From: Inia geoffrensis
Taxonomy: Eukaryota > Chordata > Mammalia > Artiodactyla > Iniidae
Length of the DNA: 64,000 nucleotides
NCBI GenBank assembly: GCA_036417435.1
Contig: CM070901.1
Location: 63,298,501 to 63,362,500 of the forward strand
Direction: 5' to 3'
Positions 1 to 10,806 of this stretch are shown one piece after another; within the stretch, counting starts at the first letter, position 1; every line of letters starts with the position of its first letter. The notes beneath the pieces were generated by a model. The model saw nothing but the letters and a program-made list of their open reading frames with translations, did no database searches and had not been told where the DNA came from. Both the position numbers and the translations under genes were made by a program.

Positions 1-323
1 CACCTAATATTCACAAGAATAGCATATCTGTAAATGACACCTGCCCTCAAAACAAATCCTGGTTTCAAATATCGATGAAAAATTCAAAAGAGGGCAACCT
101 TTCAATAAGACAGTTTCAAGAGTATATTTAAATGCATTGTTTCTTTCTTTTCTCATAGGTTTCACAAAAACAGAAGAAGCTCAAAATCAGGAATTATTAA
201 AGACATGCAAATTCAATCTACAAAAACGTTTACCTGACAACAGTCAAAATGATCATCAGCAAAAAAGCTCTAAACAATATATGCTCAAGGGTTTTCAGAG
301 AACTGTGTGCCCTCTAGCTGCTG
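1..323 (+). repeat. Tail of a Q half from the dimer preceding the window
   Basis: This is the end of the non-L1 spacer and the start of the next L1-derived segment. It matches the Q-half ends of C/BC dimers (for example around 2008-2327) but with more substitutions, such as 'agaatagcat' for 'agaattgcat' and 'tggtttcaaatatcg' for 'gggttcgaatattg'. It shows that the array extends leftward. Confidence 0.85.
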
Positions 324-2327
324 GTGGGATATCAAACGGCAACAGCCACTAGTGAGAACAGAAAGGAGGTGCGTTTAAAGGTAAAAATTAAGCTACCATA
401 TGATCTGGTAGGCCCAGTACTGGACATATACCCTGAGAAGACCAGAATCAAAAAGACACAGGCTGACATACTTACAAGACAGCACTATGTACCCTAGCCA
501 CAACTTTGAACAACCAAAATGTCCATCAACACATGAGTGCATAAAAAATAAGTGGTCCATGAAGGCAGTGGAATATTACTCTGATAAAAAATATAAATTA
601 AATATAAAAAACAAAGATATGTAAGGAGACACATGCTTTGGGTGTTTATTCATACACATTCCACTGTAATTTACAAACAAGGAACACTACTTGCAGAAAC
701 GTGTCCTACTAACCAGAGTGGGGATGTAGAAATGCTGCCACCCCGTGGCCGTTTGCCGCAACAGCGGCTTTACAAACTCTGCTAAAGGTCAATTCATATT
801 CACAAGGACTTCAGGGCTGTAAATGACACCAGCCAACCAAATGGTTGAAGGAGTTAATGGCCAAAAACATTCAAAACATGGCGCATACTTTAAGAAACCA
901 TGTGAATATGTAAGCTGTACTCTTTACAAAACAATAAAAAGTCCATAGCAATAAGCTCAATATAAGGAATTATTAGATATATGCAAATCCAGCCAGAATA
1001 AGCTATCAGCTCACACCAGTCAGAATGACCATCAACCGAAAAATACAAACAATAAATGCTGAAGAGGTTTTGAAGAAATTCATATCCTCAACTTTAAGTG
1101 GCTCGTAAACTGGTAAGTGCCACTAATGAAAATAGAACGGAGAAGCCTTTAAAAGGTAAACATTGCGATACCACATGATCGCAAAGACCCACTCCTTGGC
1201 CTATAACCTAGGAAGACAGAAATGGAATGACACATTCAGGCAAAACTGCACTGCAGCAGTATTACAATAGCCAAGACATGGAAACCACCAAAACGTCCAT
1301 CAAGAGACGCATGGACAAAGAAGAACTGGTACGTGTACAGATGGAATATGAGCCATGGAAAGAAAAATTAAACAATGCCGTTTGCAGCACAATAGATGAG
1401 TCTAGTGGTAATCACAACTTAAAGTAACTCAGAAAGCGAAAAACACATATCCTATGATATCACTTAATGGTGTTACCTAAAAATTGATACCAGTGAAGGT
1501 TTTTCACAGAGAAAGGCAATCAAAAATTCGATTAACAAACGTATGGTTACCCAAATGGAAAGGTTTGAGGATTGGATAAATTAGCATATTGTGGGAAACA
1601 GAGATATACCAATACATGTGAAATATATAAGCACCAAAGACCTATGGAATACCAAGAGAAGACTACTCAACATTGGGTCATGACCCACATGGGAAATGGA
1701 TCCGAAGAGGAATAGATATGTGTATTTGTGTAAAAGAACCACATCTTGCCCACCTAGAACAAACAGAACGGTGTAATCAAATTTGCTGTGATAACAAATA
1801 AAAATTAAATTAAGAAAACCAACAAGAAGTAATGAGACATAAACTAATGGGGGGTTTTGCTGGCATACTCCATTCTATTTTACAAGTTGGAACGTTACAC
1901 ACAGGAAGGCTCTCTTGCCCTTCTAACCAGATTTGGGAATGGAGAAATGCCACAGCCATGCGACCGGTCTCCTGCAAAAGCAGCTCCGAATACACTGCTC
2001 AGGGTAACCTAATATTCACAAGAATTGCATATCTGTAAATGACACCTGCCCTCAAAACAAATCCTGGGTTCGAATATTGATGGAAAAATTCAAAAGAGGG
2101 CGACCTTTCAAGAAGACAATTTCAAGAATATATTTAAGTCACATTATTTTCTCTTTTTATGGTTTCACAATAAAAGGAAGAAACGCAACATCAGGAATTA
2201 ATAAAGACATGAAAATTCAATCTACAAAAACGTTTACCTGCCAACAGTCACCATGATCATCAGCAAAGAAGCTCTAAACAATAAATGCTCAAGGGTTTTC
2301 AGAGAACTGTGTGCCCTCTAGCTTCTG
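324..2327 (+). repeat. Mosaic P/Q dimer with a divergent P half
   Basis: Length is 2004 bp: P half 324-1099, Q half 1100-2327. The Q half is nearly identical to the Q half of the BC dimers (for example 17845-19077), with B-like 'gccagaataagc' and 'caaaactgc' followed by C-like 'gaaaccacc'. The L1-derived part of the P half differs clearly from A, B and C ('caaacggcaacagccactag', 'catgaaggcagtgg', 'tgcagaaacgtgtcctac'). Its spacer is C-like ('gccgcaacagcggc', 'gacaccagccaacc'). Small deletions occur near 920-945 relative to other copies. It probably represents another dimer class located further left. Confidence 0.85.
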
Positions 2328-2615
2328 GTGGGAATTCAAATAGTAGCAGGCAGTAGTGAGAACATAAAGGAGGTGCGTTTAAGGGTAAAAATTGAGCTAC
2401 CATATGATCTGGTAGCTCACTACTGGCTCTATCACCTGAGAAGAGCAGAATCAAAAAGACACAGGCTGACAATCCTACACTGCAGCACTATTTACCCTAG
2501 CCAAGACTTGGAACAACCAAAATTTCCATTAACACATGAATGCACAAAGAACAAGTGGTTCATGTACAAGATGGAGTATTACTCCTATAAAAAATATAAA
2601 TATAAAAAACAAACA
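2170..2615 (+). mobile_element. Decayed L1 3' fragment of a P half (representative)
   Basis: Collinear with the better preserved L1 at 60651-61080: '...caacatcaggaattaataaagacatg...' through 'gagctaccatatgatctgg' to 'gagtattactcctataaaaa'. The alignment then jumps to A-rich sequence that matches the end of the L1 3'UTR in the Q half. About 450 bp are missing at this point. The same structure recurs in every P half of the array. Confidence 0.85.
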
Positions 2616-2934
2616 AAACTAGGGAGACATAAGCTTTGGATGTTGATCCGGGCACATTCCACTCTAATTTACACCCAAGGAACACTACTTCCAGGAAGGT
2701 ACTGTTTCCCTAGTAACCAGAGTGTGGAATATAGAAATGCTGCCGCCCTGTGCCCGTTTGCCCCAAGAGCAGTTTTAAAACCTGTGCTAAAGGTCACTTC
2801 GTATTCACAAGGACTGCTCTGCTGTAAATGACACCTGCCAACAATATACGTTGAGGGAGGTAACGGCCAAAAAATTTCAAAATATGGCACATAACTTCAA
2901 GAAATCATTTGAATAGGTAAGCTGCAGTCACTCT

Positions 2935-4041
2935 TTAAAAAACAATAAAAAAGTACATGGCTATAAGCTTAATATAAGGAATTATTAGATCTATGCAAAT
3001 CCAGCCACAAAATGGTATCACTGGGCTTCCCTGGTGGTGCAGTGGTTGAAAGTCCGCCTGCCGATGCAGGGGACACAGGTTAGTGCCCCAGTCCGGGAAG
3101 ATCCCACATGCCGCAGAGCGGCTAGGCCCGTGAGCCATGGCCGCTGAACCTGTGCGTCCAGAGCCTGTGCTCCGCAACGGGAGAGGCCACAACAGTGAGA
3201 AACCCGCGTATCGCAAAAAAAAAAAAAAGGTATCACCTCACACCGGTCAGAATGACCATCAGCAAAAAATATACAAACAGTAAATGCTGAAGAGTTTGTG
3301 AAGAAATGCATACCCTCAACTTTAGTTGGCTCATAAACTTGTAAGTGCCACTAATGAAAATAGAACGGAGCAGCCTTTAAAAGGTAAACATTGAGAAACC
3401 ATATGATCCCACAGTTCCACTCCTTGGCCTATAACCTAGGAGGACAGAAATGGAATGACACATTCAGGCAAAACTGCACTGCAGCAGAATTACAAGAGCC
3501 AAAACCTAGAAAGAAACAAAATGTCCATCAGGAGACAAATGGACAAAGAATAACTAGTACATGTACAGATGGATTATTAGCCATGGAAAAAAATGAAACA
3601 ATGTAGATTGCAGAACCATAGACGACTCTGGATGTAATCACACAACTTGAAGTAAGCCAGAAAGCGAAAGACACGTATCCTATGATATCAATTATACGTG
3701 TTACCCAAAAATTGATACCAATGAAGATATTTCCACAGATAAAGGCAATCACAGATTCATGAAACAGACTTATGATTAAGCAATTGGAAAGTTGCGAAGA
3801 TTGGATACATTAGGATATTGGAGTTAACAGAGATATACAAACACATGTGAAATATGTAATCACAAAATACCTGCAGAATTTCACGAGAAGACTACTCAAC
3901 ACTGTGTCATAACCTACATGGCAAATGGATCCCAAGATGAATACATATATGTATCGGTACAAAAAGCACACACATCTGGCTCACGTAGAACAAACAAAAC
4001 ATCATAATCAAATCTGCTGTGATAAAAAGTAAAAATTAAAC
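2935..4041 (+). mobile_element. Decayed L1 3' end of a Q half, interrupted by a SINE (representative)
   Basis: The segment follows L1 from the ORF2 C-terminal region ('gtcagaatgaccatcagc', 'ccatatgatcccac') through 'gccagaaagcgaaagacac' into a 3'UTR-like stretch ending 'gataaaaagtaaaaattaaa'. The SINE at 3022-3228 interrupts it. The reading frame is broken throughout. The same segment without the SINE is found in the B and C dimers. Confidence 0.85.
3022..3228 (+). mobile_element. CHR-type tRNA-derived SINE in dimer A1
   Basis: The 5' part 'cttccctggtggtgcagtgg' is tRNA-derived, with a recognisable A-box region. The body contains 'gccgatgcagggg', 'ccgggaagatcccacatgcc' and 'ctccgcaacgggagaggcc', and ends in a 14-A tail. 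An 8-bp direct repeat 'ggtatcac' flanks it (3014-3021 and 3229-3236). The empty site is visible in dimers B and C ('aaaagctatcag'). The family is typical of cetaceans and relatives. All 11 A dimers carry this same insertion. Confidence 0.95.
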
Positions 4042-4554
4042 GAACAAGAAATAACGGGGCATAAAACTATGGGGGTGCTTCCTGGCTCATTCCATCCTAA
4101 CATACAACCTTGGAACACAGCTTCCACGAAGTGTCTGTTGACTTAGTAACCAGATTTAAGAATGGAGAAATGGCGCAGCCTGGTGACCGTCTCCTGTCAA
4201 AGCAGCTTTAAACACAGGGCTAAGGGACCCTTAATATTCACAAGAATTGCAGCTCTGTAAATGACACCTGCCCTCAAAAATACCTGGGTTGGAATATGTA
4301 CCTAAAAATTCAAAGAAGGCAACATTTGAAAGAGAAAATTTCAAGAGGCCTATTTAACTCATTTTTTCCTTTCTTTCTTTTTTTCTTGTTTAGCAAAGCA
4401 GGCCATGGAAAAAGCTGAACATGAGGAATTAAGGAAGACATGCAAATCCAGTGTACAAAACCGTATACCTGACGACAGAATGATCATCAGCAAATAATCT
4501 CTAAACACTAAATGCTCAAGGGGTTTTAGAGAACTGTGTAGCCTGTAGCTGCTG

Positions 4555-6568
4555 GTGGGATATCAAATGGTAACACCCAGTAGTGAGAACAGAAGGGAGG
4601 TGCGTTGAAAGGTAAAAATTAAGCTACCATATGATCTGGTAGGCCCAGTACTGGGCCTATACCCTGAGAAGGCCAGAATCAAAAAGACACAAGCTGACAT
4701 ACTTACAAGGCAGCACTATGTACCCTCACCACGACTTTGAACAACCAAAATGTCCATCAACACATGAGTGCATAAAAAATAAGTGATCCATGTACGTAAT
4801 GGAATATTACTCTCATAAAAACTTTAATTGAATATAAAAAACATAAGTAAGGACACATATGCATTTGGTGTTTATTCATACAAATTTCACTGTAATTTAC
4901 AAACAAGGAACACTACTTCCAGAAACTTATTTTTTCCCTAGTAACCAGAGTGGGGAATGTAGAAATGCTGCCGTCCCGTGCCTGTTTGCCGCAACAGTGG
5001 CTTTATAACCTCTACTAAAAGCCAATTCATATTCACCATGACAGCAGGGATATAAACGATCCCTGCTAAACAAATGGTTGAAGGAGTTAATGGCCAAAAA
5101 CATTCAAAACATGGCGCATACTTTAAGAAACCATGTGAATATGTAAGCTGTACTCACTCTTTACAAAACAATAAAAAAGTCCATAGCAATAAGCTCAATA
5201 TAAGGAATTATTAGATATATGCAAATCCAGCCAGAATAAGCTATCAGCTCACACCAGTCAGAATGACCATCAACCGAAAAATACAAACAATAAATGCTGA
5301 AGAGCTTTTGAAGAAATTCATATCCTCAACTTTAAGTGGCTCGTAAACTGGTTAAGTGCCACTAATGAAAATAGAACGGAGAAGCCTTTAAAAGGTAAAC
5401 ATTGCGATACCACATGATCGCAAAGACCCACTCCTTGGCCTATAACCTAGGAAGACAGAAATGGAATGACACATTCAGGCAAAACTGCACTGCAGCAGTA
5501 TTACAATAGCCAAGACATGGAAACAACAAAACGTCCATCAAGAGACGCATGGACAAAGAAAAACTGGCACGTGTACAGATGGCATACGAGCCACAGAAGA
5601 AAAAAATTAAACAATGCCATTTGCAGCACCATAGAGGAGTCTAGTGGCAATCACAACTTAAAGTAACTCAGAAAGCAAAGGACACATATCCTATGACATC
5701 ACTTAATGGCGTTACCTAAAAATTGATACCCGTGAAGTTTTCTCACGGAGAAAGGCAATCAAAGATTTGATCAACAAGCATATGGTAAACCAAATGGAAA
5801 GGGTGAGGATTGGATAAATTAGCATATTGTGGGAAACAGAGATATACCAACACATGTGAAATATATAAGCACCAAAGACCTAAGGAATACCAAGAGAAGA
5901 CTACTCAACATTGTGTCATGACCCACATGGGAAACAGATCCGAAGATGAATAGATATGTGTATTTGTGTAAAACAACCACATCATGCACACCTAGAACAA
6001 ACAAAACAGTGTAGTCAAATTTGCTGTGATAACAAATAAAAACTAAATTAAGAAAACCAACAAGAAGTAATGAGACATAAACTAATGGGGGTCTTTCCTG
6101 GCATACTCCATTCTAATTTACAAGTTGGAACTTTACACACAGGAAGGTTATCTTGCCCTTGTAACCAGATTTGGGAATGGAGAAATGCCTCAGCCATGCG
6201 ACCGTCTCCTGCAAAAGCAGCTCCGAGCACAGTGCTAAGGGTAACCTAATATTCACAAGAATTGCAGATCTGTAAATGACACCTGCCCTCAAAACAATTC
6301 CTGGGTTCGAATATCGACGAAGAAATTCAAAAAAGGGCAACCTTTCAAGAAGACAATTTCAAGAGTATGTTTAACTCACATTTTCTTTCTTTCTTTTTTT
6401 CGGGTTTCACAAAAAAGAAAGAAACTCAACATGAGGAATTAATAACGACATGCAAATTCAGTCTACAGAAACGTTTATCTGACAACAGTCACCGTGATCA
6501 TCAGCAAAAAAGCTCGAAACAATAAATGCTTAAGGGTTCTTAGAGAACTCGGTACCCTCTAGCTGCTG
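4555..6568 (+). repeat. Dimer B, copy 1
   Basis: Length 2014 bp: P half 4555-5337, Q half 5338-6568. B-diagnostic states are 'gggatatcaaatggtaacac' at the start, 'caccatgacagcagggatat' in the P spacer, 'gccagaataagctatcagc' at the would-be SINE site (empty), 'ctggttaagtgcc', and 'gaaacaacaaaacgtcc' in the Q half. No SINE. 'atagaggag' near 5633 is shared with B2 and B5. Confidence 0.94.
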
Positions 6569-8579
6569 GTGGGAAGTCAAATAGTAGCAGCCGGTAGTGA
6601 GAACATAAAGGAGGTGCGTTTAAGGGTAAAAATTGAGCTACCATATGATCTGGTAGCTCACTACTGGCTCTATCACCTGAGAATACCTGAACCAAAAAGA
6701 CACCGGCTGACAGTACGACAAGGCAGCAATATGTACCCTAGCCAAGACTTGTTACAACCAAAATTTCCATCGACACATGAATGCACAAAGAACAAGTGGT
6801 CCATGTACAAGATGGAGTATTACTCTGATAAAAAATATAAATATAAAAACCAAACATAACTAAGGAGACATAAGCTTTTGATATTTATCCGGGCACATTC
6901 CATGCTAATTTACACCCAAGGAACACTACTTCCTGGAAGGTACTCTTTCCCTAGTAACCAGAGTGTGGAATGTAGAAATGCTGCCGCCCCGTGGCCGTTT
7001 GCCGCAACAGCGGCTTTACAAACTCTGCTAAAGGTCAATTCATATTCACAAGGACTGCAGGGCTGTAAATGACACCAGCCAACCAAATGGTTGAAGGAGT
7101 TAATGGCCAAAAACATTCAAAACATGGCGCATACTTTAAGAAACCATGTGAATATGTAAGCTGTACTCACTCTTTACAAAACAATAAAAAAGTCCATAGC
7201 AATAAGCTCAATATAAGGAATTATTAGATATATGCAAATCCAGCCACAAAAAGCTATCAGATCACACCGGTCAGAATGACCATCAACCGAAAAATACAAA
7301 CAATAAATGCTGAAGAGGTTTTGAAGAAATTCATATCCTCAACTTTAAGTGGCTCGTAAACTGGTAAGTGCCACTAATGAAAATAGAACGGAGAAGCCTT
7401 TAAAAGGTAAACATTGCGATACCACATGATCGCAAAGACCCACTCCTTGGCCTATAACCTAGGAAGACAGAAATGGAATGACACATTCAGGCAAAAACTG
7501 CACTGCAGCAGTATTACAATAGCCAAGACATGGAAACCACCAAAACTTACATCAAGAGACGCATGGACAAAGAAGAACTGGTACGTGTACAGATGGAATA
7601 TGAGCCATGGAAAGAAAAATTAAACAATGCCGTTTGCAGCACAATAGATGAGTCTAGTGGTAATCACAACTTAAAGTAACTCAGAAAGCGAAAAACACAT
7701 ATCCTATGATATCACTTAATGGTGTTACCTAAAAATTGATACCAGTGAAGGTTTTTCACAGAGAAAGGCAATCAAAAATTCGATTAACAAACGTATGGTT
7801 ACCCAAATGGAAAGGTTTGAGGATTGGATAAATTAGCATATTGTGGGAAACAGAGATATACCAATACATGTGAAATATATAAGCACCAAAGACCTATGGA
7901 ATACCAAGAGAAGACTACTCAACATTGGGTCATGACCCACATGGGAAATGGATCCGAAGAGGAATAGATATGTGTATTTGTGTAAAAGAACCACATCTTG
8001 CCCACCTAGAACAAACAGAACGGTGTAATCAAATTTGCTGTGATAACAAATAAAAATTAAATTAAGAAAACCAACAAGAAGTAATGAGACATAAACTAAT
8101 GGGGGGTTTTGCTGGCATACTCCATTCTATTTTACAAGTTGGAACGTTACACACAGGAAGGCTCTCTTGCCCTTCTAACCAGATTTGGGAATGGAGAAAT
8201 GCCACAGCCATGCGACCGGTCTCCTGCAAAAGCAGCTCCGAATACACTGCTCAGGGTAACCTAATATTCACAAGAATTGCATATCTGTAAATGACACCTG
8301 CCCTCAAAACAAATCCTGGGTTCGAATATTGATGGAAAAATTCAAAAGAGGGCGACCTTTCAAGAAGACAATTTCAAGAATATATTTAAGTCACATTATT
8401 TTCTCTTTTTATGGTTTCACAATAAAAGGAAGAAACGCAACATCAGGAATTAATAAAGACATGAAAATTCAATCTACAAAAACGTTTACCTGCCAACAGT
8501 CACCATGATCATCAGCAAAGAAGCTCTAAACAATAAATGCTCAAGGGTTTTCAGAGAACTGTGTGCCCTCTAGCTTCTG
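6569..8579 (+). repeat. Dimer C, copy 1 (closes L unit 1)
   Basis: Length 2011 bp: P half 6569-7350, Q half 7351-8579. C-diagnostic states are 'gggaagtcaaatagtagcag' at the start, 'gaatacctgaacc', 'gccacaaaaagctatcagat' (empty SINE site), 'ctggtaagtgcc', 'caaaaactgcac', and 'gaaaccaccaaaacttac'. The P spacer holds a clean hairpin, gccgc-aaca-gcggc (7001-7014). Confidence 0.94.
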
Positions 8580-10806
8580 GTGGGAATTCAAATAGTAGCA
8601 GGCAGTAGTGAGAACATAAAGGAGGTGCGTTTAAGGGTAAAAATTGAGCTACCATATGATCTGGTAGCTCACTACTGGCTCTATCACCTGAGAAGAGCAG
8701 AATCAAAAAGACACAGGCTGACAATCCTACACTGCAGCACTATTTACCCTAGCCAAGACTTGGAACAACCAAAATTTCCATTAACACATGAATGCACAAA
8801 GAACAAGTGGTTCATGTACAAGATGGAGTATTACTCCTATAAAAAATATAAATATAAAAAACAAACAAAACTAGGGAGACATAAGCTTTGGATGTTGATC
8901 CGGGCACATTCCACTCTAATTTACACCCAAGGAACACTACTTCCAGGAAGGTACTGTTTCCCTAGTAACCAGAGTGTGGAATATAGAAATGCTGCCGCCC
9001 TGTGCCCGTTTGCCCCAAGAGCAGTTTTAAAACCTGTGCTAAAGGTCACTTCGTATTCACAAGGACTGCTCTGCTGTAAATGACACCTGCCAACAATATA
9101 CGTTGAGGGAGGTAACGGCCAAAAAATTTCAAAATATGGCACATAACTTCAAGAAATCATTTGAATAGGTAAGCTGCAGTCACTCTTTAAAAAACAATAA
9201 AAAAGTACATGGCTATAAGCTTAATATAAGGAATTATTAGATCTATGCAAATCCAGCCACAAAATGGTATCACTGGGCTTCCCTGGTGGTGCAGTGGTTG
9301 AAAGTCCGCCTGCCGATGCAGGGGACACAGGTTAGTGCCCCAGTCCGGGAAGATCCCACATGCCGCAGAGCGGCTAGGCCCGTGAGCCATGGCCGCTGAA
9401 CCTGTGCGTCCAGAGCCTGTGCTCCGCAACGGGAGAGGCCACAACAGTGAGAAACCCGCGTATCGCAAAAAAAAAAAAAAGGTATCACCTCACACCGGTC
9501 AGAATGACCATCAGCAAAAAATATACAAACAGTAAATGCTGAAGAGTTTGTGAAGAAATGCATACCCTCAACTTTAGTTGGCTCATAAACTTGTAAGTGC
9601 CACTAATGAAAATAGAACGGAGCAGCCTTTAAAAGGTAAACATTGAGAAACCATATGATCCCACAGTTCCACTCCTTGGCCTATAACCTAGGAGGACAGA
9701 AATGGAATGACACATTCAGGCAAAACTGCACTGCAGCAGAATTACAAGAGCCAAAACCTAGAAAGAAACAAAATGTCCATCAGGAGACAAATGGACAAAG
9801 AATAGCTAGTACATGTACAGATGGATTATTAGCCATGGAAAAAAATGAAACAATGTAGATTGCAGAACCATAGACGACTCTGGATGTAATCACACAACTT
9901 GAAGTAAGCCAGAAAGCGAAAGACACGTATCCTATGATATCAATTATACGTGTTACCCAAAAATTGATACCAATGAAGATATTTCCACAGATAAAGGCAA
10001 TCACAGATTCATGAAACAGACTTATGATTAAGCAATTGGAAAGTTGCGAAGATTGGATACATTAGGATATTGGAGTTAACAGAGATATACAAACACATGT
10101 GAAATATGTAATCACAAAATACCTGCAGAATTTCAAGAGAAGACTACTCAACACTGTGTCATAACCTACATGGCAAATGGATCCCAAGATGAATACATAT
10201 ATGTATCGGTACAAAAAGCACACACATCTGGCTCACGTAGAACAAACAAAACATCATAATCAAATCTGCTGTGATAAAAAGTAAAAATTAAACGAACAAG
10301 AAATAACGGGGCATAAAACTATGGGGGTGCTTCCTGGCTCATTCCATCCTAACATACAACCTTGGAACACAGCTTCCACGAAGTGTCTGTTGACTTAGTA
10401 ACCAGATTTAAGAATGGAGAAATGGCGCAGCCTGGTGACCGTCTCCTGTCAAAGCAGCTTTAAACACAGGGCTAAGGGACCCTTAATATTCACAAGAATT
10501 GCAGCTCTGTAAATGACACCTGCCCTCAAAAATACCTGGGTTGGAATATGTACCTAAAAATTCAAAGAAGGCAACATTTGAAAGAGAAAATTTCAAGAGG
10601 CCTATTTAACTCATTTTTTCCTTTCTTTCTTTTTTTCTTGTTTAGCAAAGCAGGCCATGGAAAAAGCTGAACATGAGGAATTAAGGAAGACATGCAAATC
10701 CAGTGTACAAAACCGTATACCTGACGACAGAATGATCATCAGCAAATAATCTCTAAACACTAAATGCTCAAGGGGTTTTAGAGAACTGTGCAGCCTGTAG
10801 CTGCTG
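8580..10806 (+). repeat. Dimer A, copy 2 (opens L unit 2)
   Basis: Nearly identical to A1. The only differences seen are g at 9805, a at 10136 and c at 10791 (A1 has a, c and t at the positions 6252 bp earlier). It shares 'gctgcagtcactc', the 4-bp deletion and the 14-A SINE tail with A1. Confidence 0.95.
9274..9480 (+). mobile_element. CHR-type SINE in dimer A2
   Basis: Same insertion and 'ggtatcac' flanks as in A1; 'gccgatg' form, 'ctccgcaac', 14-A tail. Confidence 0.94.

Larger units (their letters stand above)
2328..4554 (+). repeat. Dimer A, copy 1 (opens L unit 1)
   Basis: Type-A dimer: P half 2328-3327 including a SINE, Q half 3328-4554. The P half contains a 167-codon open frame starting at a GTG (2328-2831). 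Its middle resembles the L1 ORF2 C-terminus ('KIELPYDLVAHYWLYHLR', 'KMEYYSYKK'), which shows the origin of the repeat. This frame is not a gene: it lacks an upstream ATG and runs out of L1 into the spacer. The Q half retains L1 3'UTR-like sequence up to about 4041, then spacer, then a long pyrimidine tract (about 4359-4390). Copy-specific states: 'gctgcagtcactc' at 2923, poly(A) of 14, and 'gacgacagaatg' near 4471. Confidence 0.95.

Noticed and set aside
1227..1427. Recurrent 60-75 codon frames throughout the array
   Set aside because: They fall in L1 remnants or spacer on both strands, often overlap each other, and differ between dimer types by frameshifts. They behave as chance frames in a repeated sequence.
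2328..2831. A 167-codon open frame with the same translation in all 11 A dimers
   Set aside because: It begins at GTG without a usable ATG upstream, joins decayed L1 ORF2 to spacer sequence, and is conserved only because the copies are recent. The single variable base seen inside it is silent, but the total divergence is too low to infer selection.
3203..3218. Near match to the CENP-B box on the minus strand at the SINE 3' end
   Set aside because: Eight of nine core bases fit, but an essential CpG is lost (CAAA instead of CGAA). The motif belongs to the dispersed SINE family, so it is not array-specific evidence for a centromere.
4171..4297. Pol III promoter-like boxes in the non-L1 spacer
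   Set aside because: The A dimer has a good A-box ('tggcgcagcctgg') but a weakened B-box ('ggttggaatat'), 116 bp apart. B and C dimers have a better B-box ('ggttcgaatat') but a broken A-box. No dimer has both at proper spacing, and no tRNA fold is evident.
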